51,502 nt of DNA from SIG447 sp045577075 (GCA_045577075.1 JAZNHR010000001.1:1-51502), one strand, 5' to 3'; positions 42,958 through 51,424 are shown, numbered from the stretch's first letter. The notes: a model not told the origin generated them from the letters alone. Program-made: numbers and translations.

Positions 42958-43464
42958 ATGAATACAAAAAATAACAAGCGGAAACGACAGTCCATCGAGA
43001 AAATTGAACGGGCATTTATAAACATGCTCCAAGACAAAGAAATCAGCCGGATTTCCGTTACGGACATCTGCAAGGAAACAGGGCTGAACCGAAGTACATT
43101 TTATGCAAATTTTCTCGATGTTTACGACCTTGCGGATAAAATCCGCGAAAATTTGGAAAAGGATTTCGACGCACAATTTCGCGAAACAAAAGACCGTGAT
43201 GCCGTAAAAATGTTTCGCCATATTTATGAAAATCAGATTTTTTATAAAACGTATTTTAAACTCGGGTATCACGAAAAACAGCAGGCGTATGTGTTTGACC
43301 CGGTGCGTGCCGAAAGCGATTTTGGCGGCAAGCATATTGGGTATCACATTGAATTTTTCCGCAATGGCTTCAATGCCATTATTAAAATGTGGCTTTTTGG
43401 CGGCTGTGTGGAAACGCCGGAGGAAATGGCAGAAATTATCCAGGCAGAATACAGAGGCAGATAA
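42958..43464 (+). CDS. TetR/AcrR family transcriptional regulator
   Basis: A 168-residue regulator. The N-terminal TetR-type helix-turn-helix reads SVTDICKETGLNRSTFYANF (about residues 35-54), typical of the AcrR-like group with a short C-terminal ligand domain. AAGGAG precedes the ATG. It likely represses itself and the divergent membrane protein operon through the dyad at 42855. Its ligand is unknown. Confidence 0.9.
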   Translation: MNTKNNKRKRQSIEKIERAFINMLQDKEISRISVTDICKETGLNRSTFYANFLDVYDLADKIRENLEKDFDAQFRETKDRDAVKMFRHIYENQIFYKTYFKLGYHEKQQAYVFDPVRAESDFGGKHIGYHIEFFRNGFNAIIKMWLFGGCVETPEEMAEIIQAEYRGR

Positions 43465-43467
43465 AAG

Positions 43468-43788
43468 CTAGTCCTCCCCGATGCCTTCACCGGATACATC
43501 GTAAATGTCATCAAAGGCGATGGGTAACTTGACGATCGTAAGGATTCTCCCCAAAACGTCAATTCCAGAGACGATGCCTGTCGTCTTTATATATTCCCCG
43601 CTGCTATAATGCACCACGGACACAGTTCTCCCCTTTTGGACGCTTTGCATTTTACGAGAAAGAAGTGCGGCACTGTCCTCCGTCAGCGTGTGATGGGGCA
43701 CACGCACCCGTTCTTTTTCCCGAATCAGGTCATAATACCCACGAAGTGCCGCAAAGGGCGTAAACTGTACTGCACGTTTATTCTCCAT
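43468..43788 (-). CDS. YolD-like protein
   Basis: A 106-residue protein matching the YolD-like family: RAVQFTPFAALRGYYDLIRE, then SRKMQSVQKGRTVSVVHYSS and VSGIDVLGRILTIVKLPIAFDDIYDV. These proteins are regularly encoded beside Y-family polymerases in Firmicutes plasmids, phages and chromosomes. The start 43788 has GGGAGG upstream and overlaps the end of the polymerase gene by 11 bases. It converges on the TetR gene with a 3-base gap. Confidence 0.85.
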   Translation of the reverse strand: MENKRAVQFTPFAALRGYYDLIREKERVRVPHHTLTEDSAALLSRKMQSVQKGRTVSVVHYSSGEYIKTTGIVSGIDVLGRILTIVKLPIAFDDIYDVSGEGIGED

Positions 43789-45031
43789 TGTGTCCTCCCA
43801 CAAGGCGGTTGCGGATGATTCCCGTTGCCTTTTCTTCTAAATTCATGCCGCGCAGTACGGCGTTTTTCCCGAACCGATTGCGAAGTGCTACAATCGCCGC
43901 CTGCTTTTTTCGTTCCTTTTCGTCCTTTGTATCGTCCGAAAACATATTGAAATTGACAAAGTCTGCCGCCGCGAGGTGCCCAAAACCCACCGTAATGCGG
44001 CGGATTTTTTCGTCTTTTTTCACCGTCTCTCGAAAGAGGGTACAAAACGCCGCGGTGAGGCGGCGCGTAGAATCGGTAAAGAAATCCAGTTTTCGGCTCC
44101 CACCATCCGCGCCTCCTTCGGCATATCCTACATGGAGGGAAATGGAATCTGTTTGCATGCCCCTTTCAACCAGCTCCAGCGTGAGGGTATCCACCATTTC
44201 GCGAAGGACTAAAAGGGCATCGTCATACGCATAGTTTTCAAATAAAATCTGGCCGCTGGAAATGGACGTGCTTTTCGGCACATAGGCGTGAATTTCCGAA
44301 ATGGTACATGGCTCAATGCCGTTTGCATGGTCAATGAGATACGCCGCATTTTTCCCAAACTCCCGATAGAGAACTTCCTCGCTTGTGTGGGCAACACCGT
44401 ACATATCATATATCCCGTATTTCCAAAGCCGTTTTGCCGTTCCCCTGCCAACGTTCCAAAAATCCGTTATGGGCGTATGGTGCCACAGCGTTTTCTTATA
44501 TGTTTCCTCGTCCAAAACGCCGATGCGGTCCTGAGAATGCTTCGCCGTAATATCCAGTGCCACCTTTGCAAGATAGAGATTTGTGCCCACGCCGGCAGAG
44601 GCAGAAATGCCCGTTTCTTTGAAAACGGCGTCCATCATCATTTTTGCAATTTCCACCGGCGTTTTGCCGTACAGAGAAAGATACGCCGTAATATCAAAAA
44701 AGCATTCGTCAATGGAATAGACAAGAATATCTTCCTTCGCCACAAAGCGGAGATACACGCCATAAATCTCGGCAGAGTATTCCATATATTTTTTCATGCG
44801 CGGCATGGCGGCGATATATTCGACCGCTTTTGGAATTTCAAAAAGGCGGCAACGGTTTTTGACCCCCAGCGCTTTCAGCGCAGGAGTAATGGCAAGGCAG
44901 ATTGCCCCCTTCCCACGGGATGCGTCCGCCACCACAAGATTTGCTTTAAAGGGGTCAAGCCCCCGTTCCACCGCTTCCACAGAGGCATAAAAGGATTTTA
45001 AATCGATACATAAATACACTTTTTCCGCCAT
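43778..45031 (-). CDS. Y-family DNA polymerase (DinB/UvrX/ImuB type)
   Basis: A 417-residue translesion polymerase. The N-terminal catalytic motif is YLCIDLKSFYASVEAVERGL; the second active-site motif is VYSIDECFFDI with the Asp-Glu pair. The helix-hairpin region (FWNVGRGTAKRLWKYGI) and little-finger domain follow. The presence of a YolD partner places it with the UvrX/YozK-like group rather than classic DinB. The start 45031 (MAEKVYLC) follows AAGGAG; an in-frame ATG at 45097 overlaps the promoter. No LexA-type box is visible. Confidence 0.92.
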   Translation of the reverse strand: MAEKVYLCIDLKSFYASVEAVERGLDPFKANLVVADASRGKGAICLAITPALKALGVKNRCRLFEIPKAVEYIAAMPRMKKYMEYSAEIYGVYLRFVAKEDILVYSIDECFFDITAYLSLYGKTPVEIAKMMMDAVFKETGISASAGVGTNLYLAKVALDITAKHSQDRIGVLDEETYKKTLWHHTPITDFWNVGRGTAKRLWKYGIYDMYGVAHTSEEVLYREFGKNAAYLIDHANGIEPCTISEIHAYVPKSTSISSGQILFENYAYDDALLVLREMVDTLTLELVERGMQTDSISLHVGYAEGGADGGSRKLDFFTDSTRRLTAAFCTLFRETVKKDEKIRRITVGFGHLAAADFVNFNMFSDDTKDEKERKKQAAIVALRNRFGKNAVLRGMNLEEKATGIIRNRLVGGHNGE

Positions 45032-45068
45032 ACCCGTCTCCTTTGTTGCTTTTTCGCAACCCAGGTAC

Positions 45069-45097
45069 AGTATACCACACCCCATTGTGTTTTGCAA
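45069..45097 (-). promoter_or_regulatory. Promoter of the Y-family polymerase operon
   Basis: Minus strand: TTGCAA (45097-45092), a 17-base spacer and TATACT (45074-45069). Confidence 0.75.
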
Positions 45098-45129
45098 GTC
45101 TTTTTTAGCAGGAAATCTTTTCCAAAGCC

Positions 45130-45158
45130 TTGCAATCTGGAAAAAAATGTACTATACT
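45130..45158 (+). promoter_or_regulatory. Promoter of the DUF554 gene
   Basis: TTGCAA (45130-45135), a 17-base spacer and TATACT (45153-45158). It is divergent from the polymerase promoter. Confidence 0.75.
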
Positions 45159-45186
45159 ATAGTAAAAAAGAACGTTGGTGAATGGT

Positions 45187-45882
45187 ATGCTCGGTGTACT
45201 CGTAAATGTTTTCACCGTACTGCTCGGCGCCTCTATCGGCCTTCTGTTTAAAAGAGGTATTCCCGAAAAAATAAATCGCGCCGCCATGACAGGGATTGGG
45301 GCGTGCACACTTTATATCGGGATTTCGGGCAGTCTGCAAGGTGAAAATGTATTGATTCTAATTGCGTCTGTAATTCTCGGTGCAGTGACGGGAACAGTGC
45401 TCAACATCGACGGCGCGATTAGCCGCCTTGCCGAAAAAGCCGAAACAAAATTCAAGCGAAAAGGACAAGCCGTGTCGCTTGCCGAAGGTCTTGTAACTGC
45501 CACTCTCCTCTTTTGTGTGGGTGCCATGACGATTACCGGCTCCCTTGCGGCAGGCATCAGCGGTGACAATTCCATTCTCTTTACCAAAGCCGCCCTGGAT
45601 TTCGTATCTTCTATGTTCCTCGCCTCTGCACTTGGCGTCGGTGTGCTGTTTGCCGCCGTTGCTGTTTTCGTGATACAAGGTGGGCTTGTACTGCTTGCAG
45701 GGCTTATTGCGCCGCTGATGAGTGCAGGCGCAATAAACGAAATGACGTGCGCAGGCTCGCTCCTTATCATCATGCTCGGCACCAATTTAATGGGTATCAC
45801 CAAAATTAAGGTTGCAGATTTTCTGCCGGCAATCCTCTATGCACCCCTTCTATATAACCTGGTGCAACGAATTATACGATAA
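45187..45882 (+). CDS. DUF554 family membrane protein
   Basis: A 231-residue integral membrane protein of the DUF554 (YdfK-like) family. It opens LGVLVNVFTVLLGASIGLLF with IPEKINRAAMTGIGACTLYIGI; later it has LLFCVGAMTITGSLAAGI and a GLIAPLMSAGAINEM segment. About seven helices are visible. Function is unknown, possibly transport. The start ATG 45187 has GGTGA upstream; TTG 45175 and GTG 45178 in the same frame are alternatives. It is monocistronic between its own promoter and the hairpin at 45887. Confidence 0.88.
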   Translation: MLGVLVNVFTVLLGASIGLLFKRGIPEKINRAAMTGIGACTLYIGISGSLQGENVLILIASVILGAVTGTVLNIDGAISRLAEKAETKFKRKGQAVSLAEGLVTATLLFCVGAMTITGSLAAGISGDNSILFTKAALDFVSSMFLASALGVGVLFAAVAVFVIQGGLVLLAGLIAPLMSAGAINEMTCAGSLLIIMLGTNLMGITKIKVADFLPAILYAPLLYNLVQRIIR

Positions 45883-45886
45883 CAAA

Positions 45887-45919
45887 AAATGCCTCTAAAG
45901 CAATGCTTTAGAGGCATTT
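45887..45919. terminator. Bidirectional terminator between the DUF554 gene and the fusion gene
   Basis: A 15-bp stem AAATGCCTCTAAAGC / GCTTTAGAGGCATTT with a 3-base loop and A/T runs on both sides. Confidence 0.9.
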
Positions 45920-45922
45920 TTA

Positions 45923-48223
45923 TTATTGATTCTTCTCTAAATCTCTTTTGCGGATTTCGACTCTGCGTACCTTACCGCTAATGGTCTTAGGCAGTTCATC
46001 CACAAATTCCACGATACGGGGGTATTTGTAGGGGGCGGTATGGGTCTTGACGTATTCCTGAATTTCCTTCTTTAAGGTATCCGTGCCTTCTGTACCCTTT
46101 GTCAGCACAATCGTTGCCTTTACAATCTGGCCGCGCACTTCGTCGGGCACAGGGGTGATGGCACATTCCAGTACATACGGAAGCTCCATGATAACACTTT
46201 CGATTTCAAACGGCCCGATGCGATAGCCCGAGGACTTGATAACATCATCAATACGTCCCACATACCAGAGGTAGCCGTCTTCGTCCATGGTTGCCTGGTC
46301 GCCGGTGTGATAGAAGCCGTCATGCCAGACCTCGTTTGTTTTTTCCTCGTCCAGATAGTACCCGACAAAAAGACCGCAGGGTGCGCCGTCTTTTGTACGG
46401 ATGCAGATTTCACCGGTATCACCGATTTTGCACTCGTTGCCGTCGGGGTCGAGGAGTACAACATCGTAAAGGGGGCTGGGTCTGCCCATAGAGCCGATAC
46501 GGGGTGTGGAGCCTACAAAGTTGGCAATGGAAAGCGTCGTTTCTGTCTGGCCAAAGCCTTCCATAATTTTCAGCCCCGTTGCTTTATAGAACTGGTTAAA
46601 CACCTCGGGGTTGAGGGCTTCGCCGGCAGTTGTAGCGTATTCAATGGAGGAAAGGTCATATTTTGACAAATCCTCTTTAATAAAGAAGCGATACATGGTC
46701 GGCGGTGCACAGAAGGTGGTGATGTTGTACTTCTTCAAGAGGGGCAGAATGTCTTCGGAATGGAAGCGGTCAAAGTCATAGGTAAAGACTGCCGCCTCAC
46801 ACAGCCATTGGCCGTAAAGCTTGCCCCAAAGTGCCTTGCCCCAGCCGGTATCGGAAATGGTAAAATGTAGGCCATCGGGATTGACGTTATGCCAATGCTT
46901 TGCCGTGGGGTAATGGCCGAGAGCGTATTTATACGAATGTGTCGCAATGCGCGGATATCCGGTTGTGCCGGAGGTAAAGAGCATCAGCATCGGGTCATTG
47001 CCACAGGGAGAATCTTCTTTTCTGTCAAAATGGGTGCTGAAGCGTTCCATTTCCACATTAAAGTCGTGCCAGCCTTCTTTTTGGCCTCCAACGAGGATTT
47101 TCAGCATACCCGGGAATTCTGCCGCTGCCTTTTCGGCTTCCGCAGAAACCTCGCCGTCCGCGGTACATACAACGGCTTTTACGCCTGCGGCTTTATATCT
47201 ATAAGTAAAGTCATGCTCGACAAGCTGGTTTGTAGCAGGAATCGCCACTGCACCAATCTTATGGAGTGCCAGCATACAGAACCAGAACTGGTAATGGCGC
47301 TTTAAAACGAGCATTACCGTGTCACCGCGTTTGATGCCCAAAGATTCAAAGTAGTTTGCGGTTTTGGCGGAATACTTCTTCATATCGCCAAAGGTAAAGC
47401 GCCGTTCGCTCTTGTCATTGCCGACCCACATCATGGCAAGCTTATCGGGTTTCTTCTCGGCAATGGCGTCCACACAGTCAAAGGCGAAGTTAAACTTGTC
47501 ATCGTTATGGAAGCTGATGCCGGAAAAGACGCCGTTTTCATCATAGGAAGATGTGATAAAGTTATCCGCAACGGTTTTCTTGGCATTTTTTGCTGCGGCC
47601 GCGGCCTTTGCGGCGATAAACGGAGCCTCGGGATATTCCTCGCTAAAGTGCCCGTCCTGGGGATTTAAAACTACGGCGTGGAATTCACACCCGCCTTCGC
47701 TGACGGCAATCATGCCGTGGGGAATGATACTGTTATAGAAAATGGAATCGCCTTCGTGAAGAACGTCCACATGATTGCCGACCTGTACTTTAAGGGAGCC
47801 TTTGACAATGACGTCAAATTCCTGCCCGTTATGGGAATTCAGTTTCATCGGTGCATTTTGTTCTTCCGCAAGGTACGGGAATTTTACGAGGAAGGGCTCT
47901 GCAAGCTTATCCTTAAACTTCGGTGCCAGGTTATTGTAAACCACGCCCTGCTTTTTAATAATCTTCAGCCCTTCGCCTTTTCTGGTAATCGCGAAAGAAG
48001 TAAGCGTAGTGCTTGTGCCCTCTAAAAGGTCAACCACTTCAACGCCGCAAGCCTTTGCACACTTATAAATAAAGGTAAAGCTGAAGTCTGTTTCTCCTTC
48101 TTCGAGAACCTTATAGTCCTCCACCGACACGCCTGTCAGCTTTGCCAGTTCTTCGGGCGAATAGCCCTTTGCCTCGCGCAGGTCCGTGATTCTGCCTGCG
48201 ACTTCCTTCAAATTGTACTCCAT
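45923..48223 (-). CDS. XRE-cupin regulator fused to AMP-forming acyl-CoA synthetase
   Basis: A 766-residue protein with three parts: a helix-turn-helix of the XRE type (about 1-65, ITDLREAKGYSPEELAKLTG), a cupin barrel (about 110-190, NSHNGQEFDVIVKGSLKVQV and GDSIFYNSIIPHGMIAV), a short Ala/Lys linker, then a full acyl-CoA synthetase (about 230-766). The enzyme part has the P-loop LFTSGTTGYPRIA, GFGQTETTL, YHTGDQATMDEDGYLWYVGR, KSSGYRIGPFEIES and the catalytic Lys in PKTISGKVRRVEIRK. It thus may bind DNA, sense a ligand and make an acyl-CoA. The leader is a T-box with an AUC (Ile) codon at the specifier position, and there is no aminoacyl-tRNA synthetase gene in the transcript. GAAAGGAG precedes the ATG. 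The substrate is inferred, not shown, to be a branched acid such as 2-methylbutyrate. Confidence 0.9.
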   Translation of the reverse strand: MEYNLKEVAGRITDLREAKGYSPEELAKLTGVSVEDYKVLEEGETDFSFTFIYKCAKACGVEVVDLLEGTSTTLTSFAITRKGEGLKIIKKQGVVYNNLAPKFKDKLAEPFLVKFPYLAEEQNAPMKLNSHNGQEFDVIVKGSLKVQVGNHVDVLHEGDSIFYNSIIPHGMIAVSEGGCEFHAVVLNPQDGHFSEEYPEAPFIAAKAAAAAKNAKKTVADNFITSSYDENGVFSGISFHNDDKFNFAFDCVDAIAEKKPDKLAMMWVGNDKSERRFTFGDMKKYSAKTANYFESLGIKRGDTVMLVLKRHYQFWFCMLALHKIGAVAIPATNQLVEHDFTYRYKAAGVKAVVCTADGEVSAEAEKAAAEFPGMLKILVGGQKEGWHDFNVEMERFSTHFDRKEDSPCGNDPMLMLFTSGTTGYPRIATHSYKYALGHYPTAKHWHNVNPDGLHFTISDTGWGKALWGKLYGQWLCEAAVFTYDFDRFHSEDILPLLKKYNITTFCAPPTMYRFFIKEDLSKYDLSSIEYATTAGEALNPEVFNQFYKATGLKIMEGFGQTETTLSIANFVGSTPRIGSMGRPSPLYDVVLLDPDGNECKIGDTGEICIRTKDGAPCGLFVGYYLDEEKTNEVWHDGFYHTGDQATMDEDGYLWYVGRIDDVIKSSGYRIGPFEIESVIMELPYVLECAITPVPDEVRGQIVKATIVLTKGTEGTDTLKKEIQEYVKTHTAPYKYPRIVEFVDELPKTISGKVRRVEIRKRDLEKNQ

Positions 48224-48292
48224 TTTTTTGCTCCTTTCTTTTCCGTTACTTCTTGTGAAGTGCGTTTGACGGATTTGAATAAAACAAAAAAA

Positions 48293-48564
48293 CCCGTCTC
48301 AAAAAAACTTTTGAGACGAGTCATACAACCCGCGGTACCACTCAAATTGCGGAAAGGTATTTCCGCCACTTACCGAGCTCCAACAAGCCCTTTGCTTTAA
48401 CGCAGCATTACGGAAGGAGTCTACTCGCAAACTGCTTTCGGTCCTCCAACTCAGAAGTGATGGGTCATTGGAAAGCTTCGCCATTGGCTCGCAGCAACCG
48501 CCAACTCTCTCCAGGCTCTGCAATCCGACCGTCTTCGTCATAGTTGTTTGTGTTATTCAAATTT
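48293..48564 (-). promoter_or_regulatory. T-box riboswitch leader, specifier AUC (Ile)
   Basis: Leader of the fusion gene. Stem I has the AGAGAG bulge followed by the hairpin TTGGC/GCCAA. AUC (48461-48459) is followed by A and CUUCUGAG, which aligns base for base with GUA-G-UCUCGGAG of the Val leader at 5494. The T-box is GAGTGGTACCGCGGG (48329-48342), with UGGU for the tRNA end. The terminator is a CGTCTC/GAGACG stem with a T-run (48320-48286). The T-box core is certain; the specifier call rests on alignment of two leaders by eye. Confidence 0.85.
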
Positions 48565-48570
48565 GTTTTT

Positions 48571-48599
48571 ATTATACGCGGCGTTTGTTTATTTGTCAA
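48571..48599 (-). promoter_or_regulatory. Consensus promoter of the T-box/fusion gene
   Basis: Minus strand: TTGACA (48599-48594), a 17-base spacer and TATAAT (48576-48571), a perfect sigma-A consensus. Confidence 0.92.
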
Positions 48600-48618
48600 T
48601 ACCTTTTTGAAAATTTTT

Positions 48619-49731
48619 TTAAAAAAGTGCTGTTTTGTACATCGCGAACTCCCCTTCTCGGCTAACCGAAAACGGGCAAACCGCCACGTTTTTCGCGGCA
48701 ATGGTGGTCTCGGTCCACGCATACAGTTCTTCCTCCGTAAAGGAAACGGGGCAAGGCAAAATTTCCCGCAGATATGCGCCGAGAGCATCGACAGAGCCAA
48801 ATCCAAGAGCCGAAAGATACTGCGCCGTTTTCTCGGGCAGTACTTCCTCGGTGCGGCGAAGGTATTCGGGCAAAAGGAGTCCGTTTGCAAGGCCGTGGGG
48901 AATGTCCTTATAATACGTCAGCGGATAACCCATGGAATGGACAATGGTTGTGCCCGTCTGGGAAATGACCATGCCACCGAGCGTTGCCGCCCATAAAAGC
49001 TCGGTGCAGTCTGAAACGGTAAGACCACCTTCCCGAAGTTTCGGCAGATGCCGCCGCAAAACACGGAGACCCTCCAGCGCGATATAATCGGAGCCGGGGC
49101 TGCTTTTTGTATCCGTAAAGCCTTCGAGAAGATGACTCATGGCATCTACCGCCGTGTTTCGTGCAATCTGTAAGGGAAGATTTACGGTATACCGCCCATC
49201 CAAAAATGCTACCTTGTAAAACACATCGGGCGAGGAAAAGCTTTTCTTATTTTTAATGGTATGGAGCGTTAAAATCGAATAAGGCGTAACCTCCGAGCCT
49301 GTGCCGGCAGTAGTAGGAATAGCCGCCATAGGCAGGGGCTTATGTTTAAACTGCCCCTTGAAAATATCAAAAAGCGCGAAGTCCGACCCCTCTATTGGTT
49401 CATTTACGGCATACACCGCAATTGCCTTGGCCGCATCCAGCGGCGAGCCGCCGCCGATGCCGATAAGAAAGTCAGCCCCAAATTCCCGTGCCGCCCTGCC
49501 GCCCTCTGCTACAGATTCAATGGTAGGGTTATTCTCAATTTGATCATATACGAGTGCTTCTATCCCGCGTTCTTTTAAAATGGCAAGGCAATCTGCCAAC
49601 GCACCGGATTTCAGCCCCGAGCTTTTCCCCGTGACCAGCATCGCACGCGAGCCCAAAAGGAGCGCGTCCGCATTTTTATAGAGTGCATTTTCTCCTGCAT
49701 AAATTTTTGTAGGCATATAATACGTAAACAT
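48619..49731 (-). CDS. Iron-containing alcohol dehydrogenase
   Basis: A 370-residue group III alcohol dehydrogenase. The NAD(P) segment is IGIGGGSPLDAAKAIAVY, then PTTAGTGSEVTPYSIL. Metal-ligand segments are NTAVDAMSHLLEGFT (Asp and His), and VHSMGYPLTYYKDIPHGLANG with the two further His. Such enzymes reduce aldehydes or oxidise alcohols; the substrate is open. It starts 15 bases after sfsA with AAGGGAG upstream. No good terminator follows it before the T-box promoter at 48599. Confidence 0.93.
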   Translation of the reverse strand: MFTYYMPTKIYAGENALYKNADALLLGSRAMLVTGKSSGLKSGALADCLAILKERGIEALVYDQIENNPTIESVAEGGRAAREFGADFLIGIGGGSPLDAAKAIAVYAVNEPIEGSDFALFDIFKGQFKHKPLPMAAIPTTAGTGSEVTPYSILTLHTIKNKKSFSSPDVFYKVAFLDGRYTVNLPLQIARNTAVDAMSHLLEGFTDTKSSPGSDYIALEGLRVLRRHLPKLREGGLTVSDCTELLWAATLGGMVISQTGTTIVHSMGYPLTYYKDIPHGLANGLLLPEYLRRTEEVLPEKTAQYLSALGFGSVDALGAYLREILPCPVSFTEEELYAWTETTIAAKNVAVCPFSVSREGEFAMYKTALF

Positions 49732-49746
49732 GGTATTCTCCCTTCT

Positions 49747-50427
49747 TTAAAGCCGAACCGGTACAAAGTCTCGGATTTTGAGTGTATCGGGCGTTACGGT
49801 GCAACCCAGGCAATACACACCAACGCCTGCGTTCTTCGCCCTTATAAGTGCATCTGCAAATTCGGGATGTGCCGCCCGGTTTGGCATAAAACACTTTGCC
49901 CTTTCCGTCTTGGCGATAAAAAACACGCACGCCGAAAACCCTTCTTTCGTGCACGCGGCAAGGTGCTCTAGGTGCTTGACGCCCCTTTGTGTCGGCGCGT
50001 CGGGAAACAGCATGGTGCCGTCTTCCTCCAGCGTCACGCCCTTGACCTCTACGAAAATTTTCTTTCCTGCAGCTTCAATATAAAAGTCAAAGCGGGACGC
50101 ACCAAAGGTACATTCGGGCTTTATATATGTAATTTCGCCAAAATATCCGCTTTCCCTTGCCCACTCCGCAAATACCGCATTTGGCGCCGTGCTGTCGATA
50201 TTAAATAGGCTCTCCCCTTTTCGCACGGTGACCAAATCAAACCGTGTTTTTCGGGCAGGATTTTGCGCGGCTTTGACGTAGACCTCCGCCCCCGGCACTA
50301 AAAGCTCGCGGCACCGCCCCGTGTTTTTTACGTGGCAAATTTCCGTTTTGCCGCCCAAGCGAACTTCCGCGGTAAAACGGTTTGGCCTTGCGATAAATTC
50401 GCCTTTACAAACAGCATCGTACTGCAC
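49747..50427 (-). CDS. sfsA: SfsA family protein (DNA/RNA nuclease, sugar fermentation stimulation)
   Basis: A 226-residue protein. The N-terminal OB-like part reads GEFIARPNRFTAEVRLGG with HVKNTGRCRELL; the C-terminal nuclease core has SRFDFYIEAAGKKIFVEVKGVTL, LFPDAPTQRGVKHLEHL and CFMPNRAAHPEFADAL, all SfsA signatures. The family was named from maltose metabolism in E. coli and members bind and cleave nucleic acid. The start is a GTG (50427), giving MQYDAVCKGEFIARPNRF, which fits the family N-terminus; it lies one base after the upstream stop. Confidence 0.9.
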   Translation of the reverse strand: MQYDAVCKGEFIARPNRFTAEVRLGGKTEICHVKNTGRCRELLVPGAEVYVKAAQNPARKTRFDLVTVRKGESLFNIDSTAPNAVFAEWARESGYFGEITYIKPECTFGASRFDFYIEAAGKKIFVEVKGVTLEEDGTMLFPDAPTQRGVKHLEHLAACTKEGFSACVFFIAKTERAKCFMPNRAAHPEFADALIRAKNAGVGVYCLGCTVTPDTLKIRDFVPVRL

Positions 50428-50428
50428 C

Positions 50429-51309
50429 TTACAAGTCAACTCCCAAAAACTGCTTTGCCAGGACGCCCACAAAGAAGGAGATAACCGCAACGCCAATACT
50501 GATAAGCGCCATTTCTAAAAACTTCGGCTTAAACTTCTCCCCTTTTGCTACGGAAATGTAGTAGGTAAATCCGGCAATAATCAAAATCACAACAGCAATC
50601 ATAGAAAATAAAGCCAGCATATATTGACTGTTATCCAGAATAAGATAGGGTATAATTAAAAGTGCCACCGTAATTAAATACGCAATTCCTGTATACATGC
50701 AGGATTTAACCGCGTCCGTTCTGCCTTCGTTCCGTGCAGAAAGAAATTCGCTGGACGCCATGGAAAATGTGGCGGAAATGCCCATTATCAAACCGGACAG
50801 GGCAATCAGACGGGTGTTTTGCATTGCAAATGTAAAGCCTGCCAAGGACCCGGTAAGCTCCACAAGTGCATCGTTCATGCCAAGCACCATACTACCCACA
50901 TACTGCAATCGTTCTTCATCAAGCATTTCCAGCAGTGCCTTTTCGTGTTCCTCCTCCTGCTTTCGAATAGTGATGCTTTCTGCCACTTCCTCCGCCAGAA
51001 GTGCATATTCTTGTTGGGCATCTTCCTCGCCGTTTTCCAGGTGCTTCACCGCGAAGGTAAAGCCCAAAATCCGTGCAAGAAGCTTATATTTGATGACTTT
51101 CCCTTTTTCCGGTTTCATCTCAATCCCGGTGTATTGTTTCCAAATTTCGTAATGTGCTTTCTCTTCTGCCGCAAGGCGAAGGAGTGTTTTTTATTTTCCG
51201 CACCCTTTGCAAATTTCGCAATTTCCGCGTATATAACGCTTTCTGTCAGCTCCCCTTGCTGCATTTTCTTTATAATTTTCAATGTCTTATTTGAAAGTTC
51301 CTGTTTCAT
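50429..51309 (-). pseudogene. Ferritin-like / VIT1-CCC1 iron transporter, interrupted by a frameshift
   Basis: Encodes a membrane Fe/Mn transporter of the VIT1/CCC1 family with an N-terminal ferritin-like domain. The first part starts at ATG 51309 (MKQELSNKTLKIIKKMQQGE), with AGGTGAG upstream, and stays open to 51115. At a run of six A (minus strand, 51192-51187) the ferritin-like reading continues in another frame as TLLRLAAEEKAHYEIWKQYT and then EMKPEKGKVIKYKLLARILG from 51118. The helices follow (LVELTGSLAGFTFAMQNTRL, ALISIGVAVISFFVGVLA), ending at 50429. One A too few in the run explains the break. It may be a true mutation, a sequencing error in a homopolymer, or slippage. Confidence 0.82.
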
Positions 51310-51327
51310 ATTTCTCACCTCGCAAAT

Positions 51328-51356
51328 ATGATACCATATTTTCTCCCAGAAATCAA
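51328..51356 (-). promoter_or_regulatory. Promoter of the VIT1-sfsA-alcohol dehydrogenase operon
   Basis: Minus strand: TTGATT (51356-51351), a 17-base spacer and TATCAT (51333-51328). Confidence 0.65.
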
Positions 51357-51404
51357 CTGCTGAGAATAAAAGTCGACAGAAAACCATTGGCTTTTTCTTT
51401 ACTG

Positions 51405-51424
51405 TTTAAAATAATTATTTTAAA
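51405..51424. repeat. Perfect 20-base AT palindrome upstream of the iron transporter
   Basis: TTTAAAATAATTATTTTAAA is its own reverse complement and lies about 50 bases upstream of the -35 box. It may be a regulator site. The rest of 51388-51502 is very AT-rich and shows no gene. Confidence 0.45.

Noticed and set aside
48445..48475. Other codons of the second T-box as specifier (CAA or CCA just upstream of AUC)
   Set aside because: Only AUC lines up with GUA in the Val leader when the conserved segment ending in GAG is aligned; the alternatives remain possible until the leader is folded with a model.
48299..48541. 80-codon minus-strand frame in the gap before the fusion gene
   Set aside because: It lies entirely within the T-box leader and its terminator.
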